From positions 1-64,000 of the forward strand of contig PENC01000008.1 of NCBI GenBank assembly GCA_003674045.1: DNA of 64,000 bases, written 5' to 3'. Below, piece by piece: positions 52,166-60,552 of this stretch. Position numbers and translations under genes: made by a program. The stretch is from Streptomyces griseocarneus. GTDB taxonomy: Bacteria; Actinomycetota; Actinomycetes; Streptomycetales; Streptomycetaceae. The notes below the pieces were generated by a model that worked only from the letters and a program-made list of their open reading frames with translations, ran no database searches and had not been told where the DNA came from. Positions within the stretch are counted from its first letter, which is position 1. Each line of letters begins with the position of its first letter.

Positions 52166-53392
52166 TTGTTCGGGATCGTCAGACCATGCCGTCATCGGCT
52201 GTCCGAGTCGATGCGCGGGGAATGGATGGCACATCTCTGCGGACTGTGCCTGGCGCTGCGCGGCGCCAACGGACAATTCGCGCGCGTCGCGACCAATTAT
52301 GACGGTCTGGTCATTTCGGTTCTGGTGGAGGCTCAGTCCTCACGTGCCGGGGGCACGGACGCGTGGCGGCGCACGGCGGGCCCGTGTCCGCTGCGCGGGA
52401 TGCGCGCCGCTCCCGTCGCCCGGGGCGAGGGCGCGCGGCTGGCCGCCTCCGTCTCGCTCGTCCTGGCCTCGGCGAAGATGCGGGACCATGTCGCCGACCG
52501 CGACGGGCTCTTGGCGCGGCGTCCGGTGGCCGCGGCCGCCCGCAGGGTCGCCGCCACCTGGGACCGCGCCGGGGCGCGTACGGGATCGGAGCTCGGCTTC
52601 GACACGGCGGTGCTGGTGGACGCGGTCGACCGGCAGGGCGGGATCGAGGCGCTGGCCGGGGCCGGGACACCGCTGACGGTCGTCACCGAGCCGACCGAGA
52701 CGGCGACCGCCGCGGCCTTCGGGCACACCGCGATACTTGCCGGGCGGCCGGACAATCGGGCGCCGCTGGAGGAGGCCGGACGGCTCTTCGGGCGGCTCGC
52801 GCACCTGCTGGACGCCGTCGAGGACCTCGCGGAGGACGCGCGGACCGGCGCGTGGAACCCCATCGCCGTGACCGGCACGGACCTCGTCGAGGTCCGGCGG
52901 CTGTGCGACGACGCCGTGCACGGCGTACGGCTCGCGCTGCGCGAGGTCGGCTTCGCGAGCAAGGCGCAGGGCAGGCTCGCGCACCTCCTGCTCGCGCACG
53001 AGCTGGAGCGCGCCGTCGACCGGGCGTTCGGCACCGACGGGTGCGGCCACCGGCACGACGACATGTCGACAGGTGTGCAGGGTGAGTTCGGTCCGCCGCC
53101 CGTCATGCCGCCGCCCGGCGCCCCGCCCGAGCCGCCGAGGGAAGGGCGGCGGCGCGGCCTGGTCGCCGGCTGCGCGGTGTGGGCCGGGCTCTTCTGCACG
53201 TGCCAGGTGTGCTGCACGGACTACACGGATCCCTGGCACGGGCACAAGCGCGAGGCGTGGTGCGGCAAGTGTGACTGCCCCGACAGTGGTTGTGGCGGTG
53301 GTGATTGTGAATGCTGCTGCAACTGCTGCTCGGGCGACGGTGGATGCGACGGCTGTGGTTGTGACGGCTGTTGCTGTGACTGCGGCTGCTGA
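52166..53392 (+). CDS. DUF5685 family protein with Cys-rich tail
   Basis: The 408 aa product starts at TTG 52166; M-F-G-I-V-R-P-C and A-H-L-C-G-L-C-L-A-L-R match the DUF5685 N-terminus, so this start is preferred despite a weak ribosome-binding site. Residues to about 300 are an alpha-helical domain (R-D-H-V-A-D-R-D-G-L; G-R-L-F-G-R-L-A-H-L-L-D-A-V-E-D). A Pro-rich linker follows, a hydrophobic patch G-C-A-V-W-A-G-L-F-C, then a tail. The last 74 residues contain 23 Cys, including C-C-C-N-C-C and C-C-C-D-C-G-C. Metal binding or multiple disulphides are possible. Function is unknown. Confidence 0.86.
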   Translation: MFGIVRPCRHRLSESMRGEWMAHLCGLCLALRGANGQFARVATNYDGLVISVLVEAQSSRAGGTDAWRRTAGPCPLRGMRAAPVARGEGARLAASVSLVLASAKMRDHVADRDGLLARRPVAAAARRVAATWDRAGARTGSELGFDTAVLVDAVDRQGGIEALAGAGTPLTVVTEPTETATAAAFGHTAILAGRPDNRAPLEEAGRLFGRLAHLLDAVEDLAEDARTGAWNPIAVTGTDLVEVRRLCDDAVHGVRLALREVGFASKAQGRLAHLLLAHELERAVDRAFGTDGCGHRHDDMSTGVQGEFGPPPVMPPPGAPPEPPREGRRRGLVAGCAVWAGLFCTCQVCCTDYTDPWHGHKREAWCGKCDCPDSGCGGGDCECCCNCCSGDGGCDGCGCDGCCCDCGC

Positions 53393-53701
53393 ACGAGCAC
53401 GAGCGAGGGGAGGGGTGCGGCCGTTGCTGCCGCGGTGTGAAGGCAGGTGAGAGCAGAGAAGAGCAGGGGGAGCGGAGTAGAGCGAGGAAAAGCGAAAATG
53501 ACGCGAGGGCGCGCGGAGGCGCGCTCAGCCCTGGCGCGAGCCGGTACAGGAACCGGGGGCGGGGCCGAGGAGGCAGGGGCGACACGAGGCCGACCACACC
53601 CGACCGAAGTCGATGTGGCCCCGTGTGACCAGTCGCTGCCCTGAGTGCATGTGCCAAGTGGAACAGCCATCCGTCTTCCGCGTCAATGGCGTTGAGACGC
53701 G
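53393..53701 (+). other. Purine-rich intergenic stretch
   Basis: About 300 bp with no supported gene. The part 53400-53500 is strongly purine-rich on the plus strand. A 48-codon frame from ATG 53498 has GAGGAAAAG upstream but no recognisable content. I saw no clear terminator for the DUF5685 gene. Confidence 0.4.
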
Positions 53702-53765
53702 GCGTCCACACTGTGGACGCCTTCATGGACATGCTTGACAGCAGGCCAGGCCATCGGCTTAGCCT
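53702..53765 (+). promoter_or_regulatory. Promoter and palindromic operator candidate of monooxygenase operon
   Basis: A 19 bp perfect palindrome gcgtccacactgtggacgc (53702-53720) lies 14 bp upstream of TTGACA (53735-53740). A -10 follows: TTAGCC (18 bp spacing) or TAGCCT (19 bp, 53760-53765). The ATG of the first gene is 78 nt past the expected start. The TTGACA is the best -35 in the window. Confidence 0.6.
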
Positions 53766-53849
53766 CGGGGTCCGGTCGCGCTGAGGGGCGCGGCCCGGTG
53801 TGCAGGCGGCAACTCCCGTGCTCGATTCCCGCATCCACGGAGCCTTCGC

Positions 53850-55799
53850 ATGTCCGCGCACCCGGATTCCCCTCTTCTCGCACTGGCCGCACTGGCCGAC
53901 TCGGTCTCCTCCGTCTTCTCCGCTCCGTCCGGCGGTGTCCCGTCCGTCGTCATCGTCGGCGCGGGCCCGCGCGGCACCGGCATCGTCGAGCGCATCGCCG
54001 CCAACGCGCCCGAACTCCTCGCGGGCGCCCGCCTCGACCTGCACCTCGTCGACCCCTGCCCGCCGGGCGCCGGGCGCGTCTGGCGGCGCGACCAGTCCCC
54101 GCTGCTGTGGATGAACTCCATGGCGGAGGACGTCACGATGTACACCGACGAGACCGTGCGGATCGCGGGCCCTGTACGCCCCGGCCCCTCTCTCGCCGAG
54201 TGGGCCGAGCTGGTGCGTGGCGGGGCCGTCCCCGGGCTCGATCATGAAATAACCGCCGAAATAGGTGAGTTGACCGCGCGCACCTTTCCCAGCAGGCGGC
54301 TCCAGAGCGCCTACCTGGACTGGACGTACCGGCAGGCCGTGGCCGCACTGCCGCCCGGGATCACCGTGCACGAGCACCGCCGCCGCGCCTTACGCCTCTC
54401 CGGGCCCCGCGACGGACAGCAGTACGTATGGCTGGAAGGGCGGGCCGAACCCCTGCGCGCCGACCTTGTCGTCCTCGCCCTGGGGCACCTCCCCGCGGTG
54501 CCCGACCCCGAACAGTCCGCGCTCGCCCGCTTCGCCGCCGAACGCGGACTCGTCTACCTGCCGCCCGAGTTCACCGCCGACAGCGACCTCGACGTCCTGC
54601 GCCCTGGCGAGGACGTCCTCGTCCGCGGCTTCGGGCTCGCCTTCGTCGACCTCATGGTGCTCGTCACCGAGGGCCGCGGCGGCACGTACACCGACGACGG
54701 CACCGGCACGCTCACCTACCACCCCTCGGGCCGCGAGCCCGTCCTGCACGTCGGGTCGCGCCGCGGCGTCCCGTACCGCGCCAAGATCGACTACCCCTGG
54801 CGGGGCGAACTGCCGCCGCTGCCCCGCTTCCTCGGCCCGGACGAGGCCGAGGAGCTGCGCCGCCGCCCCCGCCCGCTCGACTTCCACCGCGACATCTGGC
54901 CGCTGGCCGAGAAGGAGCTCGGATTCGCCCACTACCACCGGCTGTTCACCGCGCACCCCGAGCGCACCCGCGTCGCCTGGCCCGACTTCGAGGCCAAGTA
55001 CGCCCTGTGCGACCCCGGCAGCGCCGAACTCGACGCGCTCGTCGCCGCGTCGGTGCCCGACCCCGCCGACCGGCTCGACCTGGCCGCGCTCGACCACCCG
55101 CTCGCCGGGGTGCGCCACACCGACGCGGAGGCGCTCCAGGAGGGACTGCGGGCCCACATCGAGGCCGACCTCGCCCGCCGCGAGGACCCCCGCCACAGCC
55201 CCGACCTCGCCGTCTTCCTCGGGCTGCTCTCCGCCTACGGCCAGATCATGGGGCTCGGCGACATCGGCACGTGGTGGCACGGCTTCTTCAGCTACGTGGC
55301 CTCCGGGCCGCCCGGCCCCCGGGTGCGGCAGCTTCTCGCGCTGTCCCGCGCCGGGCTCGTCCGGTTCCTCGGCGCCGGCACCGAGATCACCGCCGACCCC
55401 GGGCGCGGCCTCTTCCGGGCCCGCAGCGTGGTCGTGCCCGGTGCGGTCACCGAGGCCCGGGCACTCGTCGAGGCCCGGCTGCCCGTGCCCTCCGTCGTCC
55501 GCTCCGGCGACCGGCTGCTGCGCGGCCTCGCGGACGAGGTCACCGTGACCCCCGCCGGGCTGCTCGCCGTCAGCCCCGACGACGGCCGTGTCCTCGACCG
55601 CGACCGCCGCCCGCACCCGCGCCGCTTCGCCCTCGGCCCGCACACCGACGCCCGCGCCAGCGGCGCCTTCACCCGCCCCCGCACCAACGGCCCCGCCTTC
55701 CGGCAGAACGACGCCACCGCGCGGGCCCTGCTCACCACCCTCCGCGAGCTGTTCCCGCACACCGCGCCGCAACGGCTCCCGGCCGCGGGCCGGTTCTGA
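53850..55799 (+). CDS. FAD/NAD(P)-binding protein (NAD_binding_9 type)
   Basis: The 649 aa protein has an N-terminal dinucleotide-binding motif V-V-I-V-G-A-G-P-R-G-T-G (about 33-44) and an interior V-L-A-L-G-H-L-P-A-V-P-D, as in the FAD-NAD(P)-binding group. It has no signal peptide. It may supply reduced flavin or oxidise the same substrate as the two monooxygenases downstream. GGAG precedes the ATG. Codon 181 (54390-54392) is TTA, very rare in Streptomyces, so translation should depend on the bldA tRNA. A 45 bp gap separates it from the next gene. Confidence 0.87.
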   Translation: MSAHPDSPLLALAALADSVSSVFSAPSGGVPSVVIVGAGPRGTGIVERIAANAPELLAGARLDLHLVDPCPPGAGRVWRRDQSPLLWMNSMAEDVTMYTDETVRIAGPVRPGPSLAEWAELVRGGAVPGLDHEITAEIGELTARTFPSRRLQSAYLDWTYRQAVAALPPGITVHEHRRRALRLSGPRDGQQYVWLEGRAEPLRADLVVLALGHLPAVPDPEQSALARFAAERGLVYLPPEFTADSDLDVLRPGEDVLVRGFGLAFVDLMVLVTEGRGGTYTDDGTGTLTYHPSGREPVLHVGSRRGVPYRAKIDYPWRGELPPLPRFLGPDEAEELRRRPRPLDFHRDIWPLAEKELGFAHYHRLFTAHPERTRVAWPDFEAKYALCDPGSAELDALVAASVPDPADRLDLAALDHPLAGVRHTDAEALQEGLRAHIEADLARREDPRHSPDLAVFLGLLSAYGQIMGLGDIGTWWHGFFSYVASGPPGPRVRQLLALSRAGLVRFLGAGTEITADPGRGLFRARSVVVPGAVTEARALVEARLPVPSVVRSGDRLLRGLADEVTVTPAGLLAVSPDDGRVLDRDRRPHPRRFALGPHTDARASGAFTRPRTNGPAFRQNDATARALLTTLRELFPHTAPQRLPAAGRF

Positions 55800-55844
55800 G
55801 CACCCGACCGTCGCCGCCACACCCCACACACCGCAGGGAACCCC

Positions 55845-56879
55845 ATGTCCTCACCCGTACCCACCCGGCCGCTCCACCTGGCCGTCGCCATCGACCGGCC
55901 CGACGCCAGGAGCGCCGAGCCCTTCGCTCGCGCGGCCCGCCTCGCCGAACACGGCAAGCTGGACTTCGTCACCCTCGACGACACCCTCGGCCCGCCCGGC
56001 CGCGGCGGCAGCCGCCTGGACGCCCTCGCCGTGCTCGCCCGCGTCGCGCCCGTCACGCGGCGGATCGGCCTGGTGCCGACGGTCACCACCACCCACACCG
56101 AGCCGTTCCACGTCTCCAACGCCGTCTCCACCCTCGACTGGGTGAGCCGCGGCCGGGCCGGGTGGACCGTCGCCGTCTCCACCGGCGAGGCCGCCGCCCG
56201 CCACTTCGGCCGCCGGGACACCGCCCCCGCCCAGGACCTCTGGCGCGAGGCGGGCGAGGTCGCCGACGTCGCCGGGCGCCTGTGGGACAGCTGGGAGGAC
56301 GACGCCGAGATCCGCGACGCCGCCACCGGCCGCTTCGTCGACCGAGACAAGCTCCACTACGTCGACTTCCGGGGCACGGACTTCAGCGTCCGTGGCCCCT
56401 CCATCGTCCCCCGGCCCCCGCAGGGCCACCCCGTCATTGCCGTCGACGCCACCGACCCGCTGCCCCGGGCGGCCGCCGCCCGCCACGCGGACGTCGCCTA
56501 CGTACGCGCCAGGGCCGACGCGCCGCCCGCGGCCGTACGGGCCGTACGGGACGAACTGCGCGGCCGTGCCCAGCAGTTCGGCCGCGACCCCGGCCGGCTC
56601 GTCGTCCTCGCCTCCGTCCCGGTGGCGCTGCACGCCGCCGCCGACGCGGTGGCCCTCGCCGACCTGGTGGGCGGCTGGTACGGGGACGGGGTCGTCGACG
56701 GCTTCCACTTCCGGCCCGGCGACCCCGACCGGGACCTCCCGCTGCTCGTCGACGGGACCGTGCCCGTACTCCAGCACCGCGGGCTGCTGCGCTCCTTCTA
56801 CCCCGGCGGCACGCTCCGCGAGCACCTGTGCCTGCCCCGCCCGGCCAACCGCTACGCCACCGCGAGGGAGACCGCATGA
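55845..56879 (+). CDS. LLM class flavin-dependent monooxygenase
   Basis: The 344 aa protein resembles bacterial luciferase-like enzymes: D-F-V-T-L-D-D-T-L-G, G-L-V-P-T-V-T-T-T-H-T-E-P-F, L-D-W-V-S-R-G-R-A-G-W-T-V, and Q-G-H-P-V-I-A-V. These use FMNH2 and O2. Substrate is unknown. It overlaps the next gene by ATGA. No close homologue can be named from sequence alone. Confidence 0.9.
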   Translation: MSSPVPTRPLHLAVAIDRPDARSAEPFARAARLAEHGKLDFVTLDDTLGPPGRGGSRLDALAVLARVAPVTRRIGLVPTVTTTHTEPFHVSNAVSTLDWVSRGRAGWTVAVSTGEAAARHFGRRDTAPAQDLWREAGEVADVAGRLWDSWEDDAEIRDAATGRFVDRDKLHYVDFRGTDFSVRGPSIVPRPPQGHPVIAVDATDPLPRAAAARHADVAYVRARADAPPAAVRAVRDELRGRAQQFGRDPGRLVVLASVPVALHAAADAVALADLVGGWYGDGVVDGFHFRPGDPDRDLPLLVDGTVPVLQHRGLLRSFYPGGTLREHLCLPRPANRYATARETA

Positions 56880-58180
56880 CCAGCCGCACGGGGCGCAAGC
56901 AGATGCACCTCGCCGCCCACTTCCCCGGCGTCAACAACACCACCGTCTGGACGGACCCGCGCTCGGGCAGTCAGATCGACTTCGGCTCCTTCGAGCACCT
57001 CGCGCACACCGCCGAACGCGGCCTGTTCGACTTCTTCTTCCTCGCCGAGGGGCTGCGGCTGCGCGAGCACAAGGGCCTGATCCACGACCTCGACGTCGTC
57101 GGCCGCCCCGAGTCCCTCACCGTGCTCGCCGCCCTGGCCGCCGTCACCGACCGGCTCGGCCTCGCCGCGACCGTCAACGCCACCTTCAACGAGCCCTACG
57201 AACTGGCCCGCCGCCTCGCCTCCCTCGACCACCTCAGCGGCGGCCGCGCGGCCTGGAACGTCGTCACCTCCTCCGACGCCTTCACCGGTGAGAACTTCCG
57301 GCGCGGCGGCTACCTGGACCACGCCGACCGCTACACCCGTGCCGCCGAGTTCGTCGCCACCGCCCGCGAACTCTGGGACTCCTGGGCCCCGGACGGCACC
57401 CCGCGGCCCTTCGCCCACCAGGGGCGGCACTTCCGCATCGAGGGGGAGTTCGACGTCGCCCCCGGCCCGCAGGGGCACCCGGTCGTCATCCAGGCGGGCG
57501 ACTCCGACGAGGGGCGGGAGTTCGCCGCCGCCACGGCTGATGTCGTCTTCACCCGGCACGGCAGCCTGGAGGCCGGCCGCGCCTTCTACGCCGACGTCAA
57601 GGGCAGGCTCGCCGCGCACGGCCGGGCACCCGGCGACCTCAAGATCATGCCCGGGGTGACCGTCGTCCTCGGCGACACCGCGGCCGAGGCCCAGGAGAAG
57701 GCCGCCGAGATCCGCAAGCAGCAGGTCTCGCCGCAGACCGCGCTGCTCACCCTGGAACAGGTGTGGGGCCGCGACCTCTCCGCCTACGACCCCGACGGGC
57801 CGCTGCCCGACATCGACCCCGACCCCGACGGCGCGATCACCCAGGGCCGGGTGAGGCTCGGCGACCCCTTCGCCGTCGCCGCCCGGTGGCGCGCCGTCGC
57901 CGAGGCGAAGGGGCTCTCCATCCGGCAGACCGTCATCGAGACGCACGGCCGCCCGTCCTTCGTCGGCACCCCGCAGGCCGTCGCCGCCGAGCTGGACGAG
58001 TTCGTCACGACGGACGCCGCCGACGGCTTCATCCTCGTCCCCCATCTCACCCCCGGCGGGCTCGACGACTTCGTCGACGGCGTCGTCCCGCTGCTCCAGG
58101 AGCGCGGCGCTTTCCGCACGGAGTACACGGGCCGGACGCTCCGGGACCACCTGGGGCTCCCGCTGCCCCGGAGGGAGTAA
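56876..58180 (+). CDS. NtaA/SnaA/DszA family FMN-dependent monooxygenase
   Basis: The 434 aa protein has the family core: S-L-D-H-L-S-G-G-R-A-A-W-N-V-V-T-S, H-A-D-R-Y, G-P-Q-G-H-P-V-V-I-Q-A-G-D-S-D, and F-V-G-T-P near the C-terminus. Known members act on nitrilotriacetate, pristinamycin intermediates or dibenzothiophene sulphone; related operons scavenge sulphur from organosulphur compounds. Start ATG at 56876 overlaps the previous stop; GAGGGAG lies upstream. It is the last gene of the operon. No ABC transporter or cysteine gene is adjacent. Confidence 0.9.
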   Translation: MTSRTGRKQMHLAAHFPGVNNTTVWTDPRSGSQIDFGSFEHLAHTAERGLFDFFFLAEGLRLREHKGLIHDLDVVGRPESLTVLAALAAVTDRLGLAATVNATFNEPYELARRLASLDHLSGGRAAWNVVTSSDAFTGENFRRGGYLDHADRYTRAAEFVATARELWDSWAPDGTPRPFAHQGRHFRIEGEFDVAPGPQGHPVVIQAGDSDEGREFAAATADVVFTRHGSLEAGRAFYADVKGRLAAHGRAPGDLKIMPGVTVVLGDTAAEAQEKAAEIRKQQVSPQTALLTLEQVWGRDLSAYDPDGPLPDIDPDPDGAITQGRVRLGDPFAVAARWRAVAEAKGLSIRQTVIETHGRPSFVGTPQAVAAELDEFVTTDAADGFILVPHLTPGGLDDFVDGVVPLLQERGAFRTEYTGRTLRDHLGLPLPRRE

Positions 58181-58221
58181 CTCCAATTCCACAGTGCGGA
58201 CTTGGCGTCCGAAAGATGCTC

Positions 58222-58250
58222 TTGCGGGGCCGCCGGGAGGGACGAATACT
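58222..58250 (+). promoter_or_regulatory. Candidate promoter of first S1 protease gene
   Basis: TTGCGG (58222-58227) and AATACT (58245-58250) are 17 bp apart. The start of transcription would be about 90 nt before the GTG at 58345. Confidence 0.42.
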
Positions 58251-58344
58251 CGCCAGCAGCGCTTGTCAGGGGCACGGCGAAAACGGAACCGTCGTGCCCG
58301 GTTGGCTTCGCGCCTCACCAGACCCCCCACGGGAGGAAGACAAC

Positions 58345-59256
58345 GTGAGGATCAAGCGCACCACCCCCCGCCGCACCGTCCGCCGTATCGCCGTCGCCTC
58401 CGGCCTTCTCGCCGCCTCCGCGCTCGTGGCCACCAGCGCCCACGCCCAGGGCGGTGCCGCCGCGGCCCCGCGCTCCGCCGCCGCGCTGGCCACCGCGAGC
58501 GCGGCCGTGCAGACGGCCGACGTGCCCGGCACCGCCTGGGTCACCGACGAGCACAGCGGCACCGTCGTCGTCACCGCCGACGCGACCGTCCCCGACGCGG
58601 CGATAGCCCGCATCAGAGCCCAGGCCGGGCCGGACGCCGACGCGATACGCGTCGAGCGCACCCCCGGGACCTTCCGGCCGTTCCTCGCGGGAGGCGACGC
58701 GATCTACGCGCCCACCTGGCGCTGCTCGGTGGGCTTCAACGTCCGCAAGGGCAACACCTATTACTTCCTGACCGCGGGCCACTGCACCCAGGGCAAGCCC
58801 CCCTACTACACCGACGCGGGCCACCGCACGAGCATCGGGTCGACCACCGGCACCAGCTTCCCGGGCAACGACTACGGCATCGTCCAGTACACCAACGGCT
58901 CCGTCCCCCACCCCAGCGCCGTCGACCTCTACAACGGAAGCACCCAGCGCATCACCGCCGCGGGCAACGCCACCGTCGGCCAGTCCGTGCAGCGCAGCGG
59001 CTCCACGACCCATGTGCACGGCGGCAAGGTCACCGGCCTGAACGCGACGGTCAACTACGGCAACGGCCAGATCGTCCGCGGCCTGATCAAGACGAATGTG
59101 TGCGCCGAGCCCGGCGACAGCGGCGGCGCCCTCTTCGCCGGCTCCACGGCACTCGGGCTCACCTCCGGCGGCAGCGGCAACTGCACCACCGGCGGCACGA
59201 CCTTCTTCCAGCCGGTCCCGGCGGCGCTCAAGGCGTACGGGGTGAGCATCTTCTGA
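58345..59256 (+). CDS. Secreted S1 family serine protease (streptogrisin-like)
   Basis: The 303 aa preproprotein has a signal peptide (R-R-T-V-R-R head, A-S-G-L-L-A-A-S-A-L-V core, cleavage after A-H-A near 33), a short pro-region with V-V-V-T-A-D-A-T-V-P, and a mature chymotrypsin-fold domain. His lies in T-A-G-H-C, Asp in G-N-D-Y-G, Ser in G-D-S-G-G-A. Four Cys fit two disulphides. GTG start with GGGAGGAAG. The pro-region is short compared with classic streptogrisins. It shares the fold and the motif S-G-S-T-T-H-V-H with the second protease at 60553-61629. Confidence 0.94.
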   Translation: MRIKRTTPRRTVRRIAVASGLLAASALVATSAHAQGGAAAAPRSAAALATASAAVQTADVPGTAWVTDEHSGTVVVTADATVPDAAIARIRAQAGPDADAIRVERTPGTFRPFLAGGDAIYAPTWRCSVGFNVRKGNTYYFLTAGHCTQGKPPYYTDAGHRTSIGSTTGTSFPGNDYGIVQYTNGSVPHPSAVDLYNGSTQRITAAGNATVGQSVQRSGSTTHVHGGKVTGLNATVNYGNGQIVRGLIKTNVCAEPGDSGGALFAGSTALGLTSGGSGNCTTGGTTFFQPVPAALKAYGVSIF

Positions 59257-59332
59257 AGGCCGCCCGCCCCTGTGGACCCTGACCGCGAGCGAGCACGGAC
59301 CTCCTTCCCCAGCCTTGCGGCCAGCAGCACAG

Positions 59333-59376
59333 GAGCCCTCGGCCCGGCCCCGTTCCGCGGGCCGGGCCGAGGGCTC
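59333..59376 (+). terminator. Terminator of first S1 protease gene
   Basis: An 18 bp inverted repeat (gagccctcggcccggccc / gggccgggccgagggctc) with a short loop, 76 nt after the stop. Confidence 0.82.
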
Positions 59377-59442
59377 GACCTTGGTCCCGGACGGGCCTAC
59401 CGTGGGATATGACACCTGACATGCAGGGCAGGGGGTCGTGCC

Positions 59443-60210
59443 ATGCTCCAGGAACTGGTAGCGGCGGCCGCGGGCGCAGGATCCGTATGCGTCCTGTACG
59501 CCATGGCGGCGGCGCGCGTGGTCAAGCAGTACGAGCGCGGCGTGGTGCTGCGGCTCGGCAGGCTGCTCCCGGAGGTCAGGCCGCCGGGGTTCACCATGAT
59601 CCTTCCGGGCGTCGACCGGCTCCGTAAGGTCAATATGCAGATCGTGACGATGCCGGTGCCCGCCCAGGAGGGCATCACCCGGGACAACGTCACGGTACGG
59701 GTCGACGCGGTCGTCTATTTCAAGGTCGTCAACCCCGCCGAGGCCATCATCGCGGTCGAGGACTACCGCTTCGCCGTCTCGCAGATGGCCCAGACCTCGC
59801 TGCGCTCGATCATCGGCAAGAGCGACCTGGACGACCTCCTCTCCAACCGGGAGAAGCTCAACCAGGGCCTGGAGCTGATGCTCGACAGCCCGGCGATCGG
59901 CTGGGGAGTGCAGATCGACCGCGTCGAGATCAAGGACGTCTCGCTGCCGGAGACGATGAAGCGGTCGATGTCCCGCCAGGCGGAGGCCGAGCGCGAGCGC
60001 CGGGCCCGGGTGATCAACGCGGACGCGGAGCTGCTGGCGTCGAAGAAGCTGGCGGAGGCGGCGGCGACGATGTCCGAGCAGCCGGCGGCGTTGCAGCTGC
60101 GGTTGCTGCAGACGATCGTGGCGGTGGCGGCGGAGAAGAACTCGACGCTGGTTCTTCCCTTCCCGGTGGAGCTGCTGCGGTTCCTGGAGAAGTCGGCGGA
60201 GGAACCGTAA
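59443..60210 (+). CDS. Slipin / SPFH (band 7) membrane protein
   Basis: The 255 aa protein has an N-terminal membrane segment (residues about 5-25), then the SPFH domain: Y-E-R-G-V-V-L-R-L-G-R-L, P-G-F-T-M-I-L-P-G-V-D, D-A-V-V-Y-F-K-V, and a helical Glu/Arg/Ala-rich region (Q-A-E-A-E-R-E-R-R-A-R-V-I-N-A). Slipins form membrane microdomain scaffolds and often partner with NfeD proteins, but no nfeD gene is next to it. The ATG at 59443 has AGGGGGT upstream. Confidence 0.92.
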   Translation: MLQELVAAAAGAGSVCVLYAMAAARVVKQYERGVVLRLGRLLPEVRPPGFTMILPGVDRLRKVNMQIVTMPVPAQEGITRDNVTVRVDAVVYFKVVNPAEAIIAVEDYRFAVSQMAQTSLRSIIGKSDLDDLLSNREKLNQGLELMLDSPAIGWGVQIDRVEIKDVSLPETMKRSMSRQAEAERERRARVINADAELLASKKLAEAAATMSEQPAALQLRLLQTIVAVAAEKNSTLVLPFPVELLRFLEKSAEEP

Positions 60211-60221
60211 TCCTGTGACCG

Positions 60222-60360
60222 GGGGCTGCGCTCCCAAGGCGCGCCCCTTCAGGGGCGCGGGGAACTGCGCGACCAGCCCCCACGCACCCGCAGCCGCGCG
60301 TGCAGCGCAAGAGGCAGCCCAGTAGGCACGGGGTCCGGGGCGGAGCCCCGGTGGGCAGCG
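60222..60360 (-). repeat. Intergenic repeat copy 3' of slipin gene
   Basis: Minus-oriented copy (aggggcgcggggaactgcgc, gaccagcccccacg) followed by a tail of ggggtccggggcggagcccc. The copy starts 12 bp after the slipin stop. Confidence 0.85.
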
Positions 60361-60402
60361 GAAGGGGCGCGTACGGAGGGTGCGCGCAACGGGGAGTACG
60401 CC

Positions 60403-60432
60403 TTGTGCACTCCCTCGTCCGGTGGAGATACT
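60403..60432 (+). promoter_or_regulatory. Candidate promoter of second S1 protease gene
   Basis: TTGTGC (60403-60408) and GATACT (60427-60432) are 18 bp apart. Both protease promoters share ATACTCG at the -10. Confidence 0.38.
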
Positions 60433-60552
60433 CGACGACACCTTGGCATGGACGCGGTTTTCGTCAAGCCACGCACGAGTTCGTGCCACCCGTCCTTCCG
60501 GGCCCAGACAGGGCGCCCCACCGCCCGGCCCACCCCCACAGGAGGTGCCGAG

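Noticed and set aside
53498..53644. 48-residue small gene with GAGGAAAAG upstream
   Set aside because: The content is Gly/Ala/Arg-rich and unstructured, and the purine-rich context makes a chance ribosome-binding site likely.
53796..53850. Cys-containing leader peptide before the monooxygenase operon
   Set aside because: A frame with M-C-R-R-Q-L-P-C exists, but it has no ribosome-binding site, no early stop and no Cys run, so attenuation is not supported.
59409..59442. Leaderless start at ATG 59409 in front of the slipin gene
   Set aside because: TACCGT is suitably placed, but this ATG is out of frame with the slipin and gives only a 72-residue unrecognised frame.
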